This document shows positions 49,328 through 63,090 of a stretch of DNA of 64,000 bases, in pieces (positions within the stretch are counted from its first letter, which is position 1; every line of letters begins with the position of its first letter). This DNA is from Saxidomus purpurata (lineage: Eukaryota; Mollusca; Bivalvia; Venerida; Veneridae): positions 56,044,172 through 56,108,171 of the forward strand of contig JAFMSR010000002.1 in assembly GCA_022818135.1 (NCBI GenBank), given 5' to 3'. The notes beneath the pieces were generated by a model. It did no database searches. It worked only from the letters and a program-made list of their open reading frames with translations, and was not told the DNA's origin. Position numbers and translations under genes: made by a program.

Positions 49328-50684
49328 TTTCAACACCTTTTTATAAAATATAAAATCAGGACATGAATTTGGTAAGGGTTTTACCAAGAAACAATTTCGA
49401 TCAATTTTAATGAAATTGGACCATAGGTTGCATACGAGAAAATTTAGTTTTCGCTTCTAATAGCCCCGCTTTTTCATAAGCCAAAATCATCTGGGGAAAT
49501 TTGACACATGATATCATCCAAGAACTGATTCTCTTCAAAAGCTCTGGCCGAAGGAACATGTTTGAGAATTTCCTTTCATCTTGGCTGCTTTCATCTTGGC
49601 GAACCGCAGTTACGAATAGAACAACCAGTTTAATGATTTAAAAAAATTGTAGAAAAGCATGGTATAACATTCTAACGCAACTTTCCCAACGGTTTCAGAG
49701 GACATGCTTATAAATGTATGGTGACAAACGGTTGAATGACATAGGAGCCGTTTCTTAACGACAAAGCCAAGTAAACTAAACAAAGTTCAATGTGTGTTCT
49801 ATGAGTGTATGACATAATGGCGGACATAAATTATCATTAATGATTAATACGTACAAGAGCATTAAGCAATCATAAAACAGAGAAAAGTGCGACCACGTAC
49901 TGTTAAGGTTCAGTATTTCAGTGATTTTGAAAGGATGCAATCAATAAGCGAATACATTTCTGACAATTAGTTTGACAAATGTCCTGCCTCACTAAAAGAA
50001 AGATGCTATACGAGATACAATTTCACAACTTACAAGGTGTTCACAGACTTACATAAAAGCAGAAAGCTTTTAATTGTTACTTCCAAAATCATTGCTTGAT
50101 GGATGTCCTTAATAGGAGCATATAAAATACATGACAACCTTTTACCTTCTTTAACGTGTTTGCGTTTTGTCTTCGTCCGATGTTGATAAGTTTCCTTGAT
50201 AAAGACATGCGTATACAGTATTTTTTTCGTTTTTTTTTTGATGAATCTTATTCGGCAGTTAAATTATATATATAGATATGTATGAACATTGTTGTATAAT
50301 TTGAATTTGAATTGACAAATAATACACAGACAACTAAAACTTCAAATCAAAAATATGTTTGTTAAATTGATAAACGTTTTTCTTCGTGTATCTGTCCTAT
50401 GCTTAATTTTTCTCCTATTAAAATATATCATTAAAAGTAAATATACCAGAAAATACCAGTGATCCTTATCTATTCTTGTACATTCCGTTTACAGTTTCTT
50501 TGGTTTAACTCATTTTTTTGTCTTCTCTTTGAAAGGGAGATTAATTAGACCATGTCTTTGCAACCTGAATTACATATGAATATAACCTAATAATATTTTC
50601 TGCACGGCTTGCAAAAACAATTGTATTCCTCGGGGTACATGATTCGAGTTTGCACTATATGTTTAAATTTTATTTGCATGGCAC

Positions 50685-50921
50685 TTGGGAGAGGTTCATA
50701 GCATGAAGTATTACTGGTTTCTTACTCTTGTTATCTGTCTTTGTTACATTGTACTTATTTTTGTCTGGAGTATAACAAAGTATTTAGACAACGTACCTCT
50801 TAAAGTATTAAATGGAGTCTATCCAAACTGCACACATATATCACTATTATCTTTAAATGAAAAATCTTTAATCGGTTTGTTAGATCTAGTCAGATTTGGT
50901 CAATGTGTAATGACAAAATAG
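50685..50921 (+). CDS. hypothetical ORF with N-terminal hydrophobic segment
   Basis: 78 codons with an internal Met at position 7, then a strongly hydrophobic stretch (YYWFLTLVICLCYIVLIFVW), a sequon NCTHIS, and a TAG stop. It looks like a signal anchor followed by a short luminal part. The matching place in copy B (56715-56890) keeps recognisable sequence but has stops, so either the ORF is a remnant of an older gene or the frame is chance. No family recognised. Confidence 0.2.
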   Translation: MGEVHSMKYYWFLTLVICLCYIVLIFVWSITKYLDNVPLKVLNGVYPNCTHISLLSLNEKSLIGLLDLVRFGQCVMTK

Positions 50922-52487
50922 GTATTTTTCTGTATTTCAATTTTGTAAGTTTTTTGGTCGTTTGAAAACTTCTGAAGTTCTGCTCATTCTTTCGAGAAAG
51001 AAAGGGATTCTTTCAGAATATAGTGTTTCTCAGTATGTCTTTTGATCTATCAGACTTTTCTATTTCAACTTCACAACTGAACTACTTTGATTACGTCCTA
51101 CAGGAAAGCTAAGCAATCATCATAAAGCTTGATATTGTATCACTTATATTTGTTAGGATTATGAAAAATACATTAACTATAAAATTTAGCTGTTAACTGT
51201 TCAAAAGGGTACCAACCTGAAACTCAATCACTTAATAGCGAACAGAAATCGTGATTAGGCTACATAAGTGTGATTGTTTATTGTGTGTCTGCACATGTCA
51301 CAAAGACAGAAACATTGAAGACCATTTAAAACCTATAAATCAATTACAGACTAATCCTGTTTTATCCGTATTTTCACTGCCATTATCTTCAAAAACAGTA
51401 TCTACAAAAACAAAATAAGCTTCTTTCAATGTAATTAACGTTAGGAATAAGAGTATCTTTGAGGTTAAATTGTAGGCTTACAAATTCTGGAAGCAGCAGC
51501 TCTGTAAACCTTACAGCAAAAGTACAACACCCACTTTTCATCTTGATGTGTTCGTATTGAAGAAATGTACTTTGTTGAAATGTACTTTGTTGACTCGATT
51601 TCATTTCAACCTGACAATTATTATTGTCGTCATTTTGACGGTTATATTTTCAACTGTTGCATTCGGGGTTTGTGTATTCTAATTTATTTAGGTTGGTAGG
51701 GGAAATAACAAGTAAAGTACTTTAAAATACATACAACAAAGAAATCAGATGAAATCCTAACGCATTACTGTCACTATTGCTTCAACGTGTAAATTATGGG
51801 GATATGAGGGAAATGCAATAAAGAAAAAACTGATGTTATGAAAATAATGATTTAGCATGTAGGATCTCCAATACATGTCTACATAAGATGTTGATAATAT
51901 GTTCACGTGACAAATGCAATAAACTTGTTCGGCACATAAGTAGATGTTCAAAATATATACAAGTTTAAAGAAACAGGCATTAAAACCAATTTTTGTACTG
52001 ATATGAAAAGAAGTTTGCAGATTTAATGGCACGTTATCATATTTATCAACGCATCGGCTATATTATAACGAAATCGATGTTGACCCTATAAGTACAAAAG
52101 CCAACCTCCATTTGACCACTTGATAAACGTATTACGGAAAATCTTTATGCCCATTCTTTTCCATGAATAAAGTTCGTCGAAGTACTCTAGTATAATACGA
52201 ACATCAGTTTACTTGTGCGAAAAACAGTTTTACGAATGTTATGGAGAATTTGATGAATATGTCTGGATATCTATTCGACATCTAAAGCCTTTCCTTGGAA
52301 CGCGATTACTGATATGAGAGGAAGGTGGCTCTTTTGTAATTTTTGTAATGATTTTCACGGTTCTGTAAGGACTTTTTGGAAGAAGTCACTACACCTTTTA
52401 CTAAATATTATCGAAATTTGAGAAAGATTGCTTCGATTGTCTACGAAAGTGAAGAGATAAAAATGTATGTATGCAATTAGAGTTTAA

Positions 52488-52770
52488 ACGTTGGTACCGG
52501 ATAATTCATATGACCAACGCCCCCAGAAGAGGTTACTTATTTTAGGTTTTCGGAGGATAGTGCAAGATACAGAAAACATCCCAGTTCCAGAGACACACCT
52601 TGTTCTTTTACATGCCAGGTGTATAGCACCCATGCATGATGGGACCTCGGTTTTAAGTCTAATCCGAAAGACTGTTAGTAATATTAGTTGGTCAGCCCCG
52701 GGAATCGAACCCACAACCCTGAGATTACAATTCTCGTGCTCTACCTATTGAGCTAACCTGACTAACTAGG
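52488..52770 (-). mobile_element. tRNA-derived SINE, copy 2
   Basis: Same SINE family and orientation as 44707-45005. The tRNA-like head (about 52692-52765, minus) reads AGGTTAGCTCAATAGGTAGA with B box gggttcgattccc. The body shares gtctttcggat and aaccgaggtccc. Its position just left of copy B mirrors the first SINE left of copy A, so the SINE was probably duplicated with the segment. Confidence 0.75.
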
Positions 52771-53189
52771 GATAGAAAATAACCTGGATGTATGCAATTG
52801 CATGCATGTCCTGATATGTAATATAATAGAAGTAATTATACATTGCTCAGTACAATTCTTAATTCTATTAGATTAATATATGGCTGTGAAACCGAGACTG
52901 GATGAGGAGCTATTCAGTCTAGTATGATTTGGCATTGTGTATTTTGACCTCTTTATTTCACACCACACCAATCAGTTTATCGCCATACATTTGACTAGAA
53001 TGATTTAATCACGCAAGACTGAGGCCCATTTGGAATTGAATGCAAAATTCTAGATTAGAAGGATGGGTGACAACATTTTCGAAAAAAAAATGCTTGAGAA
53101 TTTATTGTGATTGATACAATAGGTTCTATCTAATAAAATGAATAAGGCGTAAATATCCTTATATAAAAGTACATACAGTACTGTAAAAA

Positions 53190-56100
53190 AAGAACTACAT
53201 GTATTTGTCTTCGAAATGTGGTGAAATAACAGTTATAATTACCTTCCAACTATAACAAAAATGCAAAAGTTTATCTAAAATTGAAAATTTGAAAATAAAG
53301 ATAAACATATTTGGCAGTGGGGTTCTGGCCTAAAAAATTCATATGTCGACATTTTTGTAAATATTGCACTTTGTGTATCGAATGTTAATTCATCTTTAAG
53401 TTTTCACTGTTTTAATTACGCAATGTAAAACAAACTGTTTAGTATTGTCAAAAACTTTTATAACACGTACATATGTAGTCTACGTAAAATCTTTAAAGTC
53501 CGTGGTTATAAGTCAACGCCATAACTTATGATGAAAATACATTTCAAGAAATAATAAAGAAATCTCAAAATTTCAATGGTATTTTAATCTGACTCACATC
53601 TAGTATACATAAGTTTCTGTCGTGTCTTCATCTGTTACAACATTCGATATCGCGTTTTAAACAGAATTTCATTTATTATTTAAATGCATACGACTCACGT
53701 AAAGTAGAAGAAAGAAATTAGATACATGTAAAAAGAATGCTACTTTTGCTCGGTGCCTACTTTCGTTTTCGCTCGTACTGATATTTGTCGTCAGGTTTGC
53801 TTGATATTTATAAAATATTGATTGTGAATATCAAAATAAAATATTTTTGAAATTGAATTTGCTACCTATATTTACAGGAATTTTACTTCTCTAAGGAACA
53901 CTATCTTTTAAACAATCTGAACCTACGGTATATGTCAGGTCTGGTAGATACATCAGTTCACTGTTTCAAAACTAAAATGACATATTCAAAGCAATTTCAA
54001 ATTTAAGTAATGAAAATGTCGAGAAAAACAACAATTGTTAGCATTTGCATCGATACAGTAAAATGCCATTGACAGAAAGGATAAATTAGATTTTCACAAC
54101 AGTTTTAAATTGCTTTATTAAGCGAAAATTGCAGATAACACTTTACAATAGGAATAATACAGCGATATTTCGAGAAAACTGTTTCTTTTTTCAAATAACA
54201 GCATCTGGTCAGTGTTAATTTCCGTTCCGGCCAGTATTTCAGTGTTGATGGCAGAAATGTTAGTTGTCTTTGTACGGTAGTGAAATGCACCGTTTCCTAA
54301 ACGACTCGCTTGGTTTTTGGAAAGACAATTTAACAAAGTGTTCTATATAGATAAAGCAATTCCGATTTCGTTGTATATTGATCATGAATGCATTTTAAAG
54401 ACTCATGTGAATAGATCTCAAGATACAATCCAAACAAAAAGTAACAAATGGGAAAAGTTCATCAATTAGGCAACAACAATGTCCCTTAATCGTTATAACT
54501 CCTGTCAATGTATACATTCCAAAAGTGACCGCTCAAGTATTTACAATCTTTACTTTTAAGTGTCATTGATTTTTTTGTATCGATATATCAATTTAGAAAT
54601 ATCGACGATTCAGCGATATATCGATACATGGGCGTAAAATAGTCACTGACTACAAATCTACCAAACTCTTGACTTTATTTGTACTAAACATATGGTTCTG
54701 GTGTATAATATTTATCAACCTTGCAGTGCTGAAATATTTTTGCCTATGAGACCACATTTCATTAAATCATCATTCGTTAGAAAAACACTGAACCTGGGTA
54801 GGATTGTTGATATTCTGGTTGAGTTTTGATGGAATTTTCAAAGTGAAACTGTAATCATGCACGGTGTAACATTATTTGATATACGATTTTTCAAAACGGC
54901 AATCGATATCGAATCGAAAATGTTTTATCGTTGATATATCGATATCGTTTGAATCGATTACATCCCTACTTTTAGGCGAGAACGTTACAAAGAGAGATCA
55001 TTTAAAAGACGAGGTACAACAGATTTCTTCCTCTGCTATAAGACAATGATCAACATAAAATCTGTATAAGCTTTCACTAGACACTTACCTATAGGTGGAA
55101 AATTGAACTTTTTTGAAATGTAGTTTGTGATGAAACGAGAAATGGTTGATATAAGATGGGAGGCTGTTCTCTATTCTTCTGAATCATACAAATTTTGTTC
55201 CAGTGTTTGCTGACAGTTTACTGAAAATAAACATGCTTCAATAAGCAAACTGTATTTTTCATGCGCTTTATATAGAAAAAAATAACTACACGTTCATTTC
55301 CATATCATTGAATCCTTTAGGTTTATTCACGATGTTCCTTTCTTTGTCATTGAAGGCTTTCTGTTAATTCGAAACAGTATTAATTCTGCAAATCGCCGGT
55401 GTTCCTCCGAGATCTACTCAAATATAGTCCTTCCTACTATTTAGCGCCATTTCCCCATGTGTTTTCAAAAGCTATGTTGTAATGCAAGATGTCCTTTCTG
55501 TTTAACGTCCAATCATTACAAGTTTTCACTGCATGTGATTGTAAACCTCATTACAGATCTGTATGACTAATATGGTGTGTCAGTTGAGACGAAAGTTAAT
55601 TGGGGTATAGTGTATGCCTATTATTAGATAATGTTGTTTACGCCACAAGTTCTAGTCACATGACCAGGACTTTCTTGCATCATAACTAAAATTCTGCTTT
55701 TCTCTATTTTATGTTTGTATTCAAATTAAGGATAGTCTTGCGAGACGTGATAGATTGGAGATCATGATGAAATATAGCTGCACGTTAGCGATCTTATATA
55801 GAAAAGAGAAGAAACTTAAGAATTTCTAGTGAACAATTGTGCTAAACGTATGCCGGTACACGTCGGACATCAGCTAGGCATTTAATCAACAAGTACTAAT
55901 TTATACTTTTATGAGACAATAATAAGTTCCATTAGTGTTTTATGTGGGTATTACATAATGACTGACATATACAATGTAATATCAATGACTAATACATACG
56001 AGTGAGCAATTATAAAACAAAGAATAGTGCGACCGCGTACATTATGGTCCAGTATTTCCGTGTTTTGACAGAATTAAATCACTGAGCGAGAAAATGTCTG

Positions 56101-57690
56101 ACAATTAAATTGACATATGTCCTGCCTCACTTAAAGAAAGATTCTATACGAGATGCAATTTCACCAATTACAATGTGTTCACAGACTATCATAAAAACAA
56201 AACAAAAAACCCTCCTAAATGATCACTGCCAAAAGCATTGCTTCATGGATGTCATGAAGGAGCATAAACAATACAGGACCTTTTAACTACTACCAATGTA
56301 GTACTTCAACGTGTTTCCTTTTTGTGTTTGTGCAATGTTAATAAGTTTGCTTGAAACAAATCATTCGCTTACTGGAAGTTAGAAACTAGTTTATTACGTT
56401 CCTGCATGCTCTGCAAATATTTTCAAATGACTTTTCTGTCTTTGGTGAAACTCATTCAGTTGTGAAAATTAGTTATAAGCCTGCAGTCATTAACGCAGAA
56501 TTTTCTCTTGAATCAGCAAATGCGAAAATATCAGAGATCCTAATTCATTCTAAAATATTCCTTTAAGCGCTTCTTGATGCAACTAATTTTCTGTTTCTCC
56601 TCAAATAGGACATTAATCTGGCCATCCTATCACGTCCTTAATTGAAATATAACCTAATAAATATTTTCTGAACGGCTTGCAAAAACAATTTAATTGCTTG
56701 AGGTGCATGATTCGATATTATTAGCTTTTTACCCTTGTTATCTTTCTTTGTACAAAGTTTTTAGACAGCGTAACTCTTAAATCTTTGGATGGAGTTTTTC
56801 CTTACTGAAAACATATATCAAAAGTATCTGATATGGAAATGAAAAATCCTTGCTTCTTTAGTTAGTCAGATTTGGTTAATGTATAAGAACATAAATTATT
56901 AGGTCTTTTATCACGACAGATATAAGGATTTTCTAATTTGTTTTCCTTTTCTTTTGAAAATTTCTGCAATTTGAAAAGTGTCTGCTTGTTCTTTTAAGAA
57001 GCGAAACGTGATTTTCTCCTGTTTTACTATGCAAAAATATCGGTTTTTCTGTCCTTAGTACATGTAAGTGTTCATTAATCACACTTTTTTGTTGAAACGT
57101 TTTATTGTCTTAGAACTTTCTCCAGAGACGGGAGTACCAAGAATGTGTTTCAGTTTCACTCCTTTACAACAAAAGGACGTTCGTTTATGTTTGCGGTAGA
57201 GTCCTACATGAAAGTTAAACATTCACCACAAAGCCTTAAATTGTATCACTTGCATGTGTAAGGATAATAAAAATACATTTACCATAAATTTATAAAGAAC
57301 TGTTCAAAATGGTATAGGTCTGAATTTCAATCACTTAGTAGCGAACAGAAATCGTGATAAGAGTGGCTGGCTTATGTGATTGTTGATGTGATGTGCGCAG
57401 GTCACAAAGGCAGAAATATTAGTCATCAGCAAAGTTTCGTTTAGGTTAATGGGAAATTAACAAATTAAGCATTTTTTAACTAAATATTACAAAGAAATGT
57501 GACAAAATCCTCTCACATTACAGTCACTAATGCATAAAAAGTCAATTTGGGGATAATGCAATAAAATAACACTTAATGTTTATACATGTAGAATTTATAG
57601 AGATTTTGATGAATATGTCTCGAAATATTTTCGGCACCTAAAGCCTTTCTTTGAAACAAGATTATTGATGCGAGGGGAAAATGACTCTTT
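53190..57690. repeat. segmental duplication, copy B
   Basis: Matches copy A in order (see 45650-52330) with many small differences and without A's extra 2 kb. It contains its own insertion (54565-54970) at the point where A carries the inverted-repeat element. No gene recognised. Confidence 0.75.
54565..54970. mobile_element. hAT-like non-autonomous element (candidate)
   Basis: The right end, read on the minus strand, starts gggatgtaatcgattcaaac, then gatatcgatatatcaacg, resembling the 'agggatgtaa' terminal repeats of hAT-type elements. The left part has matching atcgatatatc motifs (54578-54635). Exact left terminus and target duplication not resolved. Confidence 0.4.
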
Positions 57691-57714
57691 TATAAATGAA
57701 TTTTACAGTAACTC

Positions 57715-57991
57715 GTCGCCTTAGTTGTATTCGTCACATAAAGCTTTTAACGATGACGTAGTCTGCTTTCTTATGGAACTAATCACCTTATTTCCAGAAC
57801 CCCGTAAGTCGGTTTTTTGAATGGTACCGTTGTACTCGTCATATCAAGCTCTTTATGATGACGTTGTCTGTTTCCTTAAGGAATTAATATAACTCCGTTA
57901 AAAGCTAATTCCATAAACCCGTAAGTCACTGATCTTCATTGAAATATCAAAATCGATTTTCTCAAGACTTAAAAAATTGACTTACGGGTTT
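57715..57991. repeat. direct repeat pair and 14-bp hairpin
   Basis: A block like gttgta(t/c)tcgtcac followed by gatgacgt(a/t)gtctg occurs at about 57726 and again about 105 bp later. At 57915-57928 aaacccgtaagtca pairs perfectly with tgacttacgggttt at 57978-57991, across about 49 bp. Possibly a tiny MITE. Confidence 0.6.
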
Positions 57992-58925
57992 CTTGAAAAA
58001 AAAGGCGACCAAGTTCTTGTAGGATGTTTTGGTAGAAGATTTTTATATACGTATAATCAACTTAAAACACTCCCCCCAGGAAAAAAATATCTTTGCATAA
58101 AAAAAAAAATCTTTTTTTAGGAAATGATATTGTATCTATTTGAAATTTAATAAAATAGGAAATTTTATGAATGAGAACAAGGTTATAAAACAAGCGACAC
58201 ATTGTCAAATCATATAAGATAATTATGCATTGTACAGTACAAACGTTACTCTAAATTCTGTTCAATAAAAGAAGTACAAAAATAAAAAAAATAATTATAT
58301 GATGAGAAGTACATGAAAATACAAACACAGTGAACTTAAGGCATGTTTTCAGGAAAGGGCAATGACTTTTACGGGCGCTCAGTCATCACACCTGGTTGCT
58401 TTTACAACCAAACTATAATTATGTTTCATATCCTACCATGGCCATAAATCAGCGATGTTCGTCCGAGGTCTACTCAAATGCAGTCCATATTAATATGTAA
58501 TGCGATTTTCCATAAGTTTGTATGACTAATTCAGAAGTGTCAGTTAAAACGATAGTAATAGGGGTTATTCTTGCATTCTTTACTGGCAGATATATGTTGT
58601 TTACATCACATGTTCCTGACACATGACCGGGATTTTCTTGCATTATGGCTAACATCGAGTTTTGTTCTTTATTCTATGCTTAGAGTTTGAGGGGTCAACG
58701 CGAAACTATTTGCGAAACTTGAATAGTTGACCCATCAATATGGATTCAAAAAGGTAACTGTTCGTAAACTAACATCTGTTTAGAAAACCTAAAAATTACA
58801 TCAACTAAAACAAGGAGGTGTATTGACTATTTACCCGAAGACCAATATAGACTATAAAATGCCAAAATATTGTTATGACTATACAATTTTTATCATTTAT
58901 GTTAAATAAGAAACATTTTTTTAAA

Positions 58926-59105
58926 TGGGAGCGGTGGTGTAGAGGTTAGGGTATCTGCAGCTCATGTCGGACATTGCGGGTTCGAGCCCAACTGGACTCA
59001 TATGACACTAGTACTTTATTCCCAGGAAGCGTACTCAAGAGTAACTCGATACGCTTCAGGCTTTCTTAATAATGGAGCTAAAATGATTTAGTATAAATTA
59101 AAATA
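58926..59105 (+). mobile_element. tRNA-derived SINE (V-SINE/RUDI-like)
   Basis: The tRNA-like head has ggtggtgtagaggttagggt (A box) and gcgggttcgagcc (B box, about 58977). The body contains cccaggaagcgtactcaaga and a short A-rich end (aaattaaaata). The body wording resembles, from memory, the molluscan V-SINE/RUDI type. Confidence 0.65.
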
Positions 59106-59719
59106 CGTCTACACTACATTGGTGCAAATGAAAAACGGGAGAGCATGTACATGTATCTTTATCCAAGGAAGGTTTCTACAGCAAGTTATTTAATCGTTGC
59201 ATGTACATTTTCATTTGCTTTTCATAAAAAATATTGGCGTAGGTATAAGAGCATTAAGAAACACATATCTTAAACACTTACTATAAACACTTACTAATTG
59301 TATAGACACAAGGATAGTCTTATTGTTATTAATATGCTCATTTTCAGAGCGATGACGTCATCCCCGCTCTATACTTGAAGTTAACAGCATACCAGAAAAT
59401 CGAAAAATTTACCTTTCACCACCGCATGCCTCCGTATCTGTTAAAAGTTCAATAATTGAATCAATCGGTAAAAACATGCTTTAGATGGAACAGTACACAT
59501 GTATATGTGCACCTATCTAAATTCGAAACCTTGGTGGCGTTGGCATAAGTCTTTATTTTTAGTTCGAAACGTGAAATTATTACGCCAGACTTGTTTGCGG
59601 ACAAATGTGGTGGCTTAAGACCAAGCGAATAAATTAAACAGAAAAGTACTAATAACTTCTAGACAATATTTAATTATATATATATATCTTTCAATAGGAA
59701 AAACTTACATTTCTTAAAC

Positions 59720-60235
59720 TGCTTAGATATTTGGCATGAAGAATTACATGACCCCTGCGTCAAAATTGACCCTGTCCGGGGGTCACTTGAATTTCCATAG
59801 GTTTCTATAGAATAAACAGTTTTTTCTTCAAAACCACATAGCCTAGAGCTAAGCTATTAAATATACAAATGTACATCATTGTGTAGAGGACCTCTACCAA
59901 GTGTGTTCAAATCGTGCCCTGGGGTTAATATTGGCCCCGCCCAAATTGTCACTTGTTTTACATAGACATATATACGAAACTCTTAAGAAATATTTTTCTC
60001 CTTAACCACAAGATCTAGAGCTAAAATATTAAGTGTGAAACAGTGTGTAGTGGACCTCTACAAAGTTTGTTCAAATCATGCCCCGGAGTCGAAATTGACT
60101 CTGCCCGGGGGTCACTTGGTATAGGAAAAACTTTACAAATCTTCTTGCCCAAAACAACATGGTCTAGAGCTTGGTATGTGACATTGTTAACTGGTCATCT
60201 ATCAAGTTTGTTCAAACTTGCATCGAACATTATAA
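59720..60235. repeat. about 165-bp tandem repeat, three copies
   Basis: 'gtcactt' anchors at about 59782, 59948 and 60111 give spacings of 166 and 163 bp. Each unit includes 'ctctac(c/a)aagt(t/g)tgttcaaa', 'ccccgcc(c)' and 'tctagagct'. A widespread bivalve repeat by recognition. Confidence 0.8.
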
Positions 60236-60845
60236 AACAGTATAATATTTAAGTCTATATAAAATGCAAAATATCAACCAACTAAATGAAACTGAAAAGT
60301 AATATTGTGAGTTATCCAAAATAAAGCCCAAAAGAAGTTGCCTATAATTTTCTATTATGTTCTAAAATAGATATACATTTAATTTCTTGGAAAATAGAAG
60401 TTTTGATAGATATAGTTAAGCGCTTGATAGATAGAAGCTTTGATGATTGACTATATGCATAAAGGAAACTCAGCGATGTACTGGGTGATGCTCTCAGGGG
60501 CGTAACCCAAAATTGTAAACACATGTAGAAATCAGCATCACATTAAGACCCCATTTTGCAAAAAAAAAACCACAGTAGTGATCAGATAATGGATTAACCC
60601 AATTCAACACTCGTTGTGAGTGTAAAAGGCTTTGGCCATCCTATAATATTTTACCACTCTGCTTTCTCTCGAAATTAGAGCAAAATATAAGTAATACAAA
60701 AAAACACTAAAAAATTGAATTCTTTTCCAATAAAACGTTGGAAAGGTAGGAAATATCAAAACATAAATTCAGATGAAAATGTCCTTATTCCGCAGTGAAG
60801 TAAAATCAAAGTACAAAAAAAGGGTGTTTAAAATTCACAGTTATT

Positions 60846-61026
60846 GGCCCAGTTGTTCAAAACTTCCGTTAACTTTAACAACTTGTTAGCTTAACAATCG
60901 TTAAATTTTAACTTTTTCGTTAGCTAACAATTTGTAAAATTTTGGGTTGTTCAAAGCATTGTTAAATTTTTTGTTAGCTAACGAATCGTTAAGTGACTTA
61001 ACAAATCGTTGTTTTAAACAAGGGCA
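60846..61026. mobile_element. MITE-like element with imperfect terminal inverted repeats
   Basis: It starts ggcccagttgttcaaaac and ends gttgttttaaacaagggc, imperfect inverses. Many internal ttaac/gttaa palindromic phrases (gttagctaac twice). No open frame. Confidence 0.5.
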
Positions 61027-61039
61027 AGATATCCCATCA

Positions 61040-62500
61040 TGCACTTATTTTAATACAACCTCTTAAAGCACTTAAAAATTGTCTACTCTGGGAACAGAAT
61101 AATATTGCTGTTATCTTAGCTTACAGTTCGCAGTTTTTATCCATTTGTTTTTCTTCTGACCTTCTGTCATTCTTAGGAAATTGTAAACATTATTTTGGTG
61201 ATTTTTACTAGCGACACTACATGAAGCTGGTTGTTGCCCTTGATAAAAATACAGTTCAACAACACAGCCTTAAGTAATTGTGCCAGTATTTCTTCAGTTT
61301 CTTCAGGCGTATTGTTACAACCTCGAACTACATAGTATAATAAAAAAAATCATATAATAAATTTTCGGGCAACGCATCGTAGATACTAGACTAGTTACTA
61401 GTCTGATAAAATTTAAATATGTTTTTTTTTCAATATACTATATTTCATGCACTATTTCCAGTCTATTTGATATGATTTGAAATCGGCGCTGGATATTAGA
61501 CTGGCTCCAGAATAAAACGCTGGAATATAAAGAAGTAAAAGGGATATTTCAGGGTCTGGTGACCAGGCTACGTAGTTATAATCGAATGCAAAAACTTCTT
61601 TGTGTGTCTGCGTTATTAAAACTGCTGCAAAAACGTTAATTCTACATCTTAATTTAGGGTTTTGTGCAAAAGTCGGCTCCGTCTCACGAGTTTGATACGA
61701 TTTCATATCAAACGCTTGGAAATTGTCCTCAGAGATTAATGACATTGTCACAGACAAATCACACATTCCATGTAATACAGTGGCTGCGAGACACGTTTCT
61801 GTGACATACACTGAATTGCTTGAACCAGTTTATAACAGATTCCCAAGGCAGCCACATATTGAAAAGAATACAGGAACAACAGTGTATAATATTTGCTCTG
61901 TTTCTGTGACTTACTTAAATTACAGAATATTATGTTGCGTAGGTCACTCTGACCAGGGTCCCTGCATTACAGGGTTACGAAACGGCCAAGTTCGGAATAT
62001 GATTACACGGGTCACGTGACCCGTTTTTTCTTTCAGTCATTATAACAATTGATTTTAATTTGTTCACATGCCGTGTGATAGAGACTTGAAAAAATTAAGG
62101 TGTGTATACAAGTCTTTTATTGCATTTGTTTTATTCGATTTTTTCCCGTTAGTATTCCGCTTAATTAATGTTATTTACGTCGGTCCGTCGGGAGCATTTT
62201 GCGAGCATTAAATCTCAATAAATGTAGATATTAGAAATAATGGATTCAGATTTTTAATATAAGTAATTGATGCATGGTCTTAAACCTTTGTCAGTTGACT
62301 AGAATCAAAGTATATTAATCATCCCTCTTACACTTGCTTTGTTTGTACTCGCTGGTATAGCTTGTCAACTCCATGCTACTTATGCCAACTACATGTATAA
62401 CTAATAGCTATAGGTCGCAGTTCAGATGATTAAAAGCTAGCGCTATTTGTTTTATTTTGTTTGTAGAAGTCTTTGCTCTTGATCAAAGTGTAAGGGGGTA
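61040..62500. other. non-coding stretch, nothing recognised
   Basis: Two overlapping open frames on opposite strands (61452-61811 minus and 61723-62019 plus) have no motif or splice support. A short palindrome, cacgggtcacgtgacccg, lies near 62007-62024. Otherwise no element recognised. Confidence 0.4.
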
Positions 62501-62509
62501 AACTGCATT

Positions 62510-63090
62510 TAGCCTGTCTGTCAGTCCGTCGGTCCGTCCGTCCGTCCTTCCGTCCGTCAGTAGACCGAATCCTGTGGACACTGAATCTCCAAAACCAATG
62601 GTCAGAATTTAATGATACTTCACAGAAGTAATAAGTATAATGCCTACATTGTGTAGTTGTGCATGGCTCATGTATTGGGTCACTTGGTCAAAAGTAAAGG
62701 TCACATGGGCACGAGTTAGTACAGTTTTGTGGACGCTACATCTCAAAACCCATGCTCAGAATTAAATGACACCTCACAAAAATGATAAGTACAATGCTAA
62801 GTTGTGCATGGTTTATGTTTCGGGTCACTAGGTCAAAGGTCAAGGTCACAGGGGTTCGAGATAGTAAAATCTTGTGGACGCTTAATCTAAAGAAACCCTG
62901 GTCACACTTTAATGATATCTTACGGTAGTGATAAGTACCATGCCAACAGTAGTTGTGCTTGGTTCATGTATAGGGTCACTAGGTTGAAGGTAAAGGTCAC
63001 GGGGAAACGAGATAATAAATTCGTGTACGCTCTTAATTTCCTTTACCTCTGGTCACAATTTTATGATATTTTTGCAATAATTAGGCATCA
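62510..63090. repeat. gtccgtccgtcc run and about 150-bp tandem repeat
   Basis: A short tetranucleotide (gtcc) run at 62525-62560 leads into about 3.5 degenerate copies of a unit anchored by gtggacgct (62574, 62729, 62874, and gtgtacgct at 63023), spacing 145-155 bp. Each unit contains 'gggtcact(t/a)ggt(c/t)aaa' and 'aaggtcac', phrases common in bivalve repeats. Confidence 0.8.

Larger units (their letters stand above)
45650..52330. repeat. segmental duplication, copy A
   Basis: Colinear similarity with 53190-57690. Shared landmarks include gcgagaacgttacaaag (47280 and 54975), tgatatttcgagaaaac-type blocks (46350 and 54165), gtcctgcctcacttaaag-type (49981 and 56118) and tagcgaacagaaatcgtgat (51236 and 57340). 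Copy A has about 2 kb extra (about 47760-49740) and an inverted-repeat insertion at 46800-47210. With the SINE at its left the offset is about 7.8 kb, falling to about 5.4 kb at the right end. No convincing gene inside. Confidence 0.75.

Noticed and set aside
61452..62019. Two overlapping open frames on opposite strands
   Set aside because: No motif, no splice sites, mutual overlap; probably chance.
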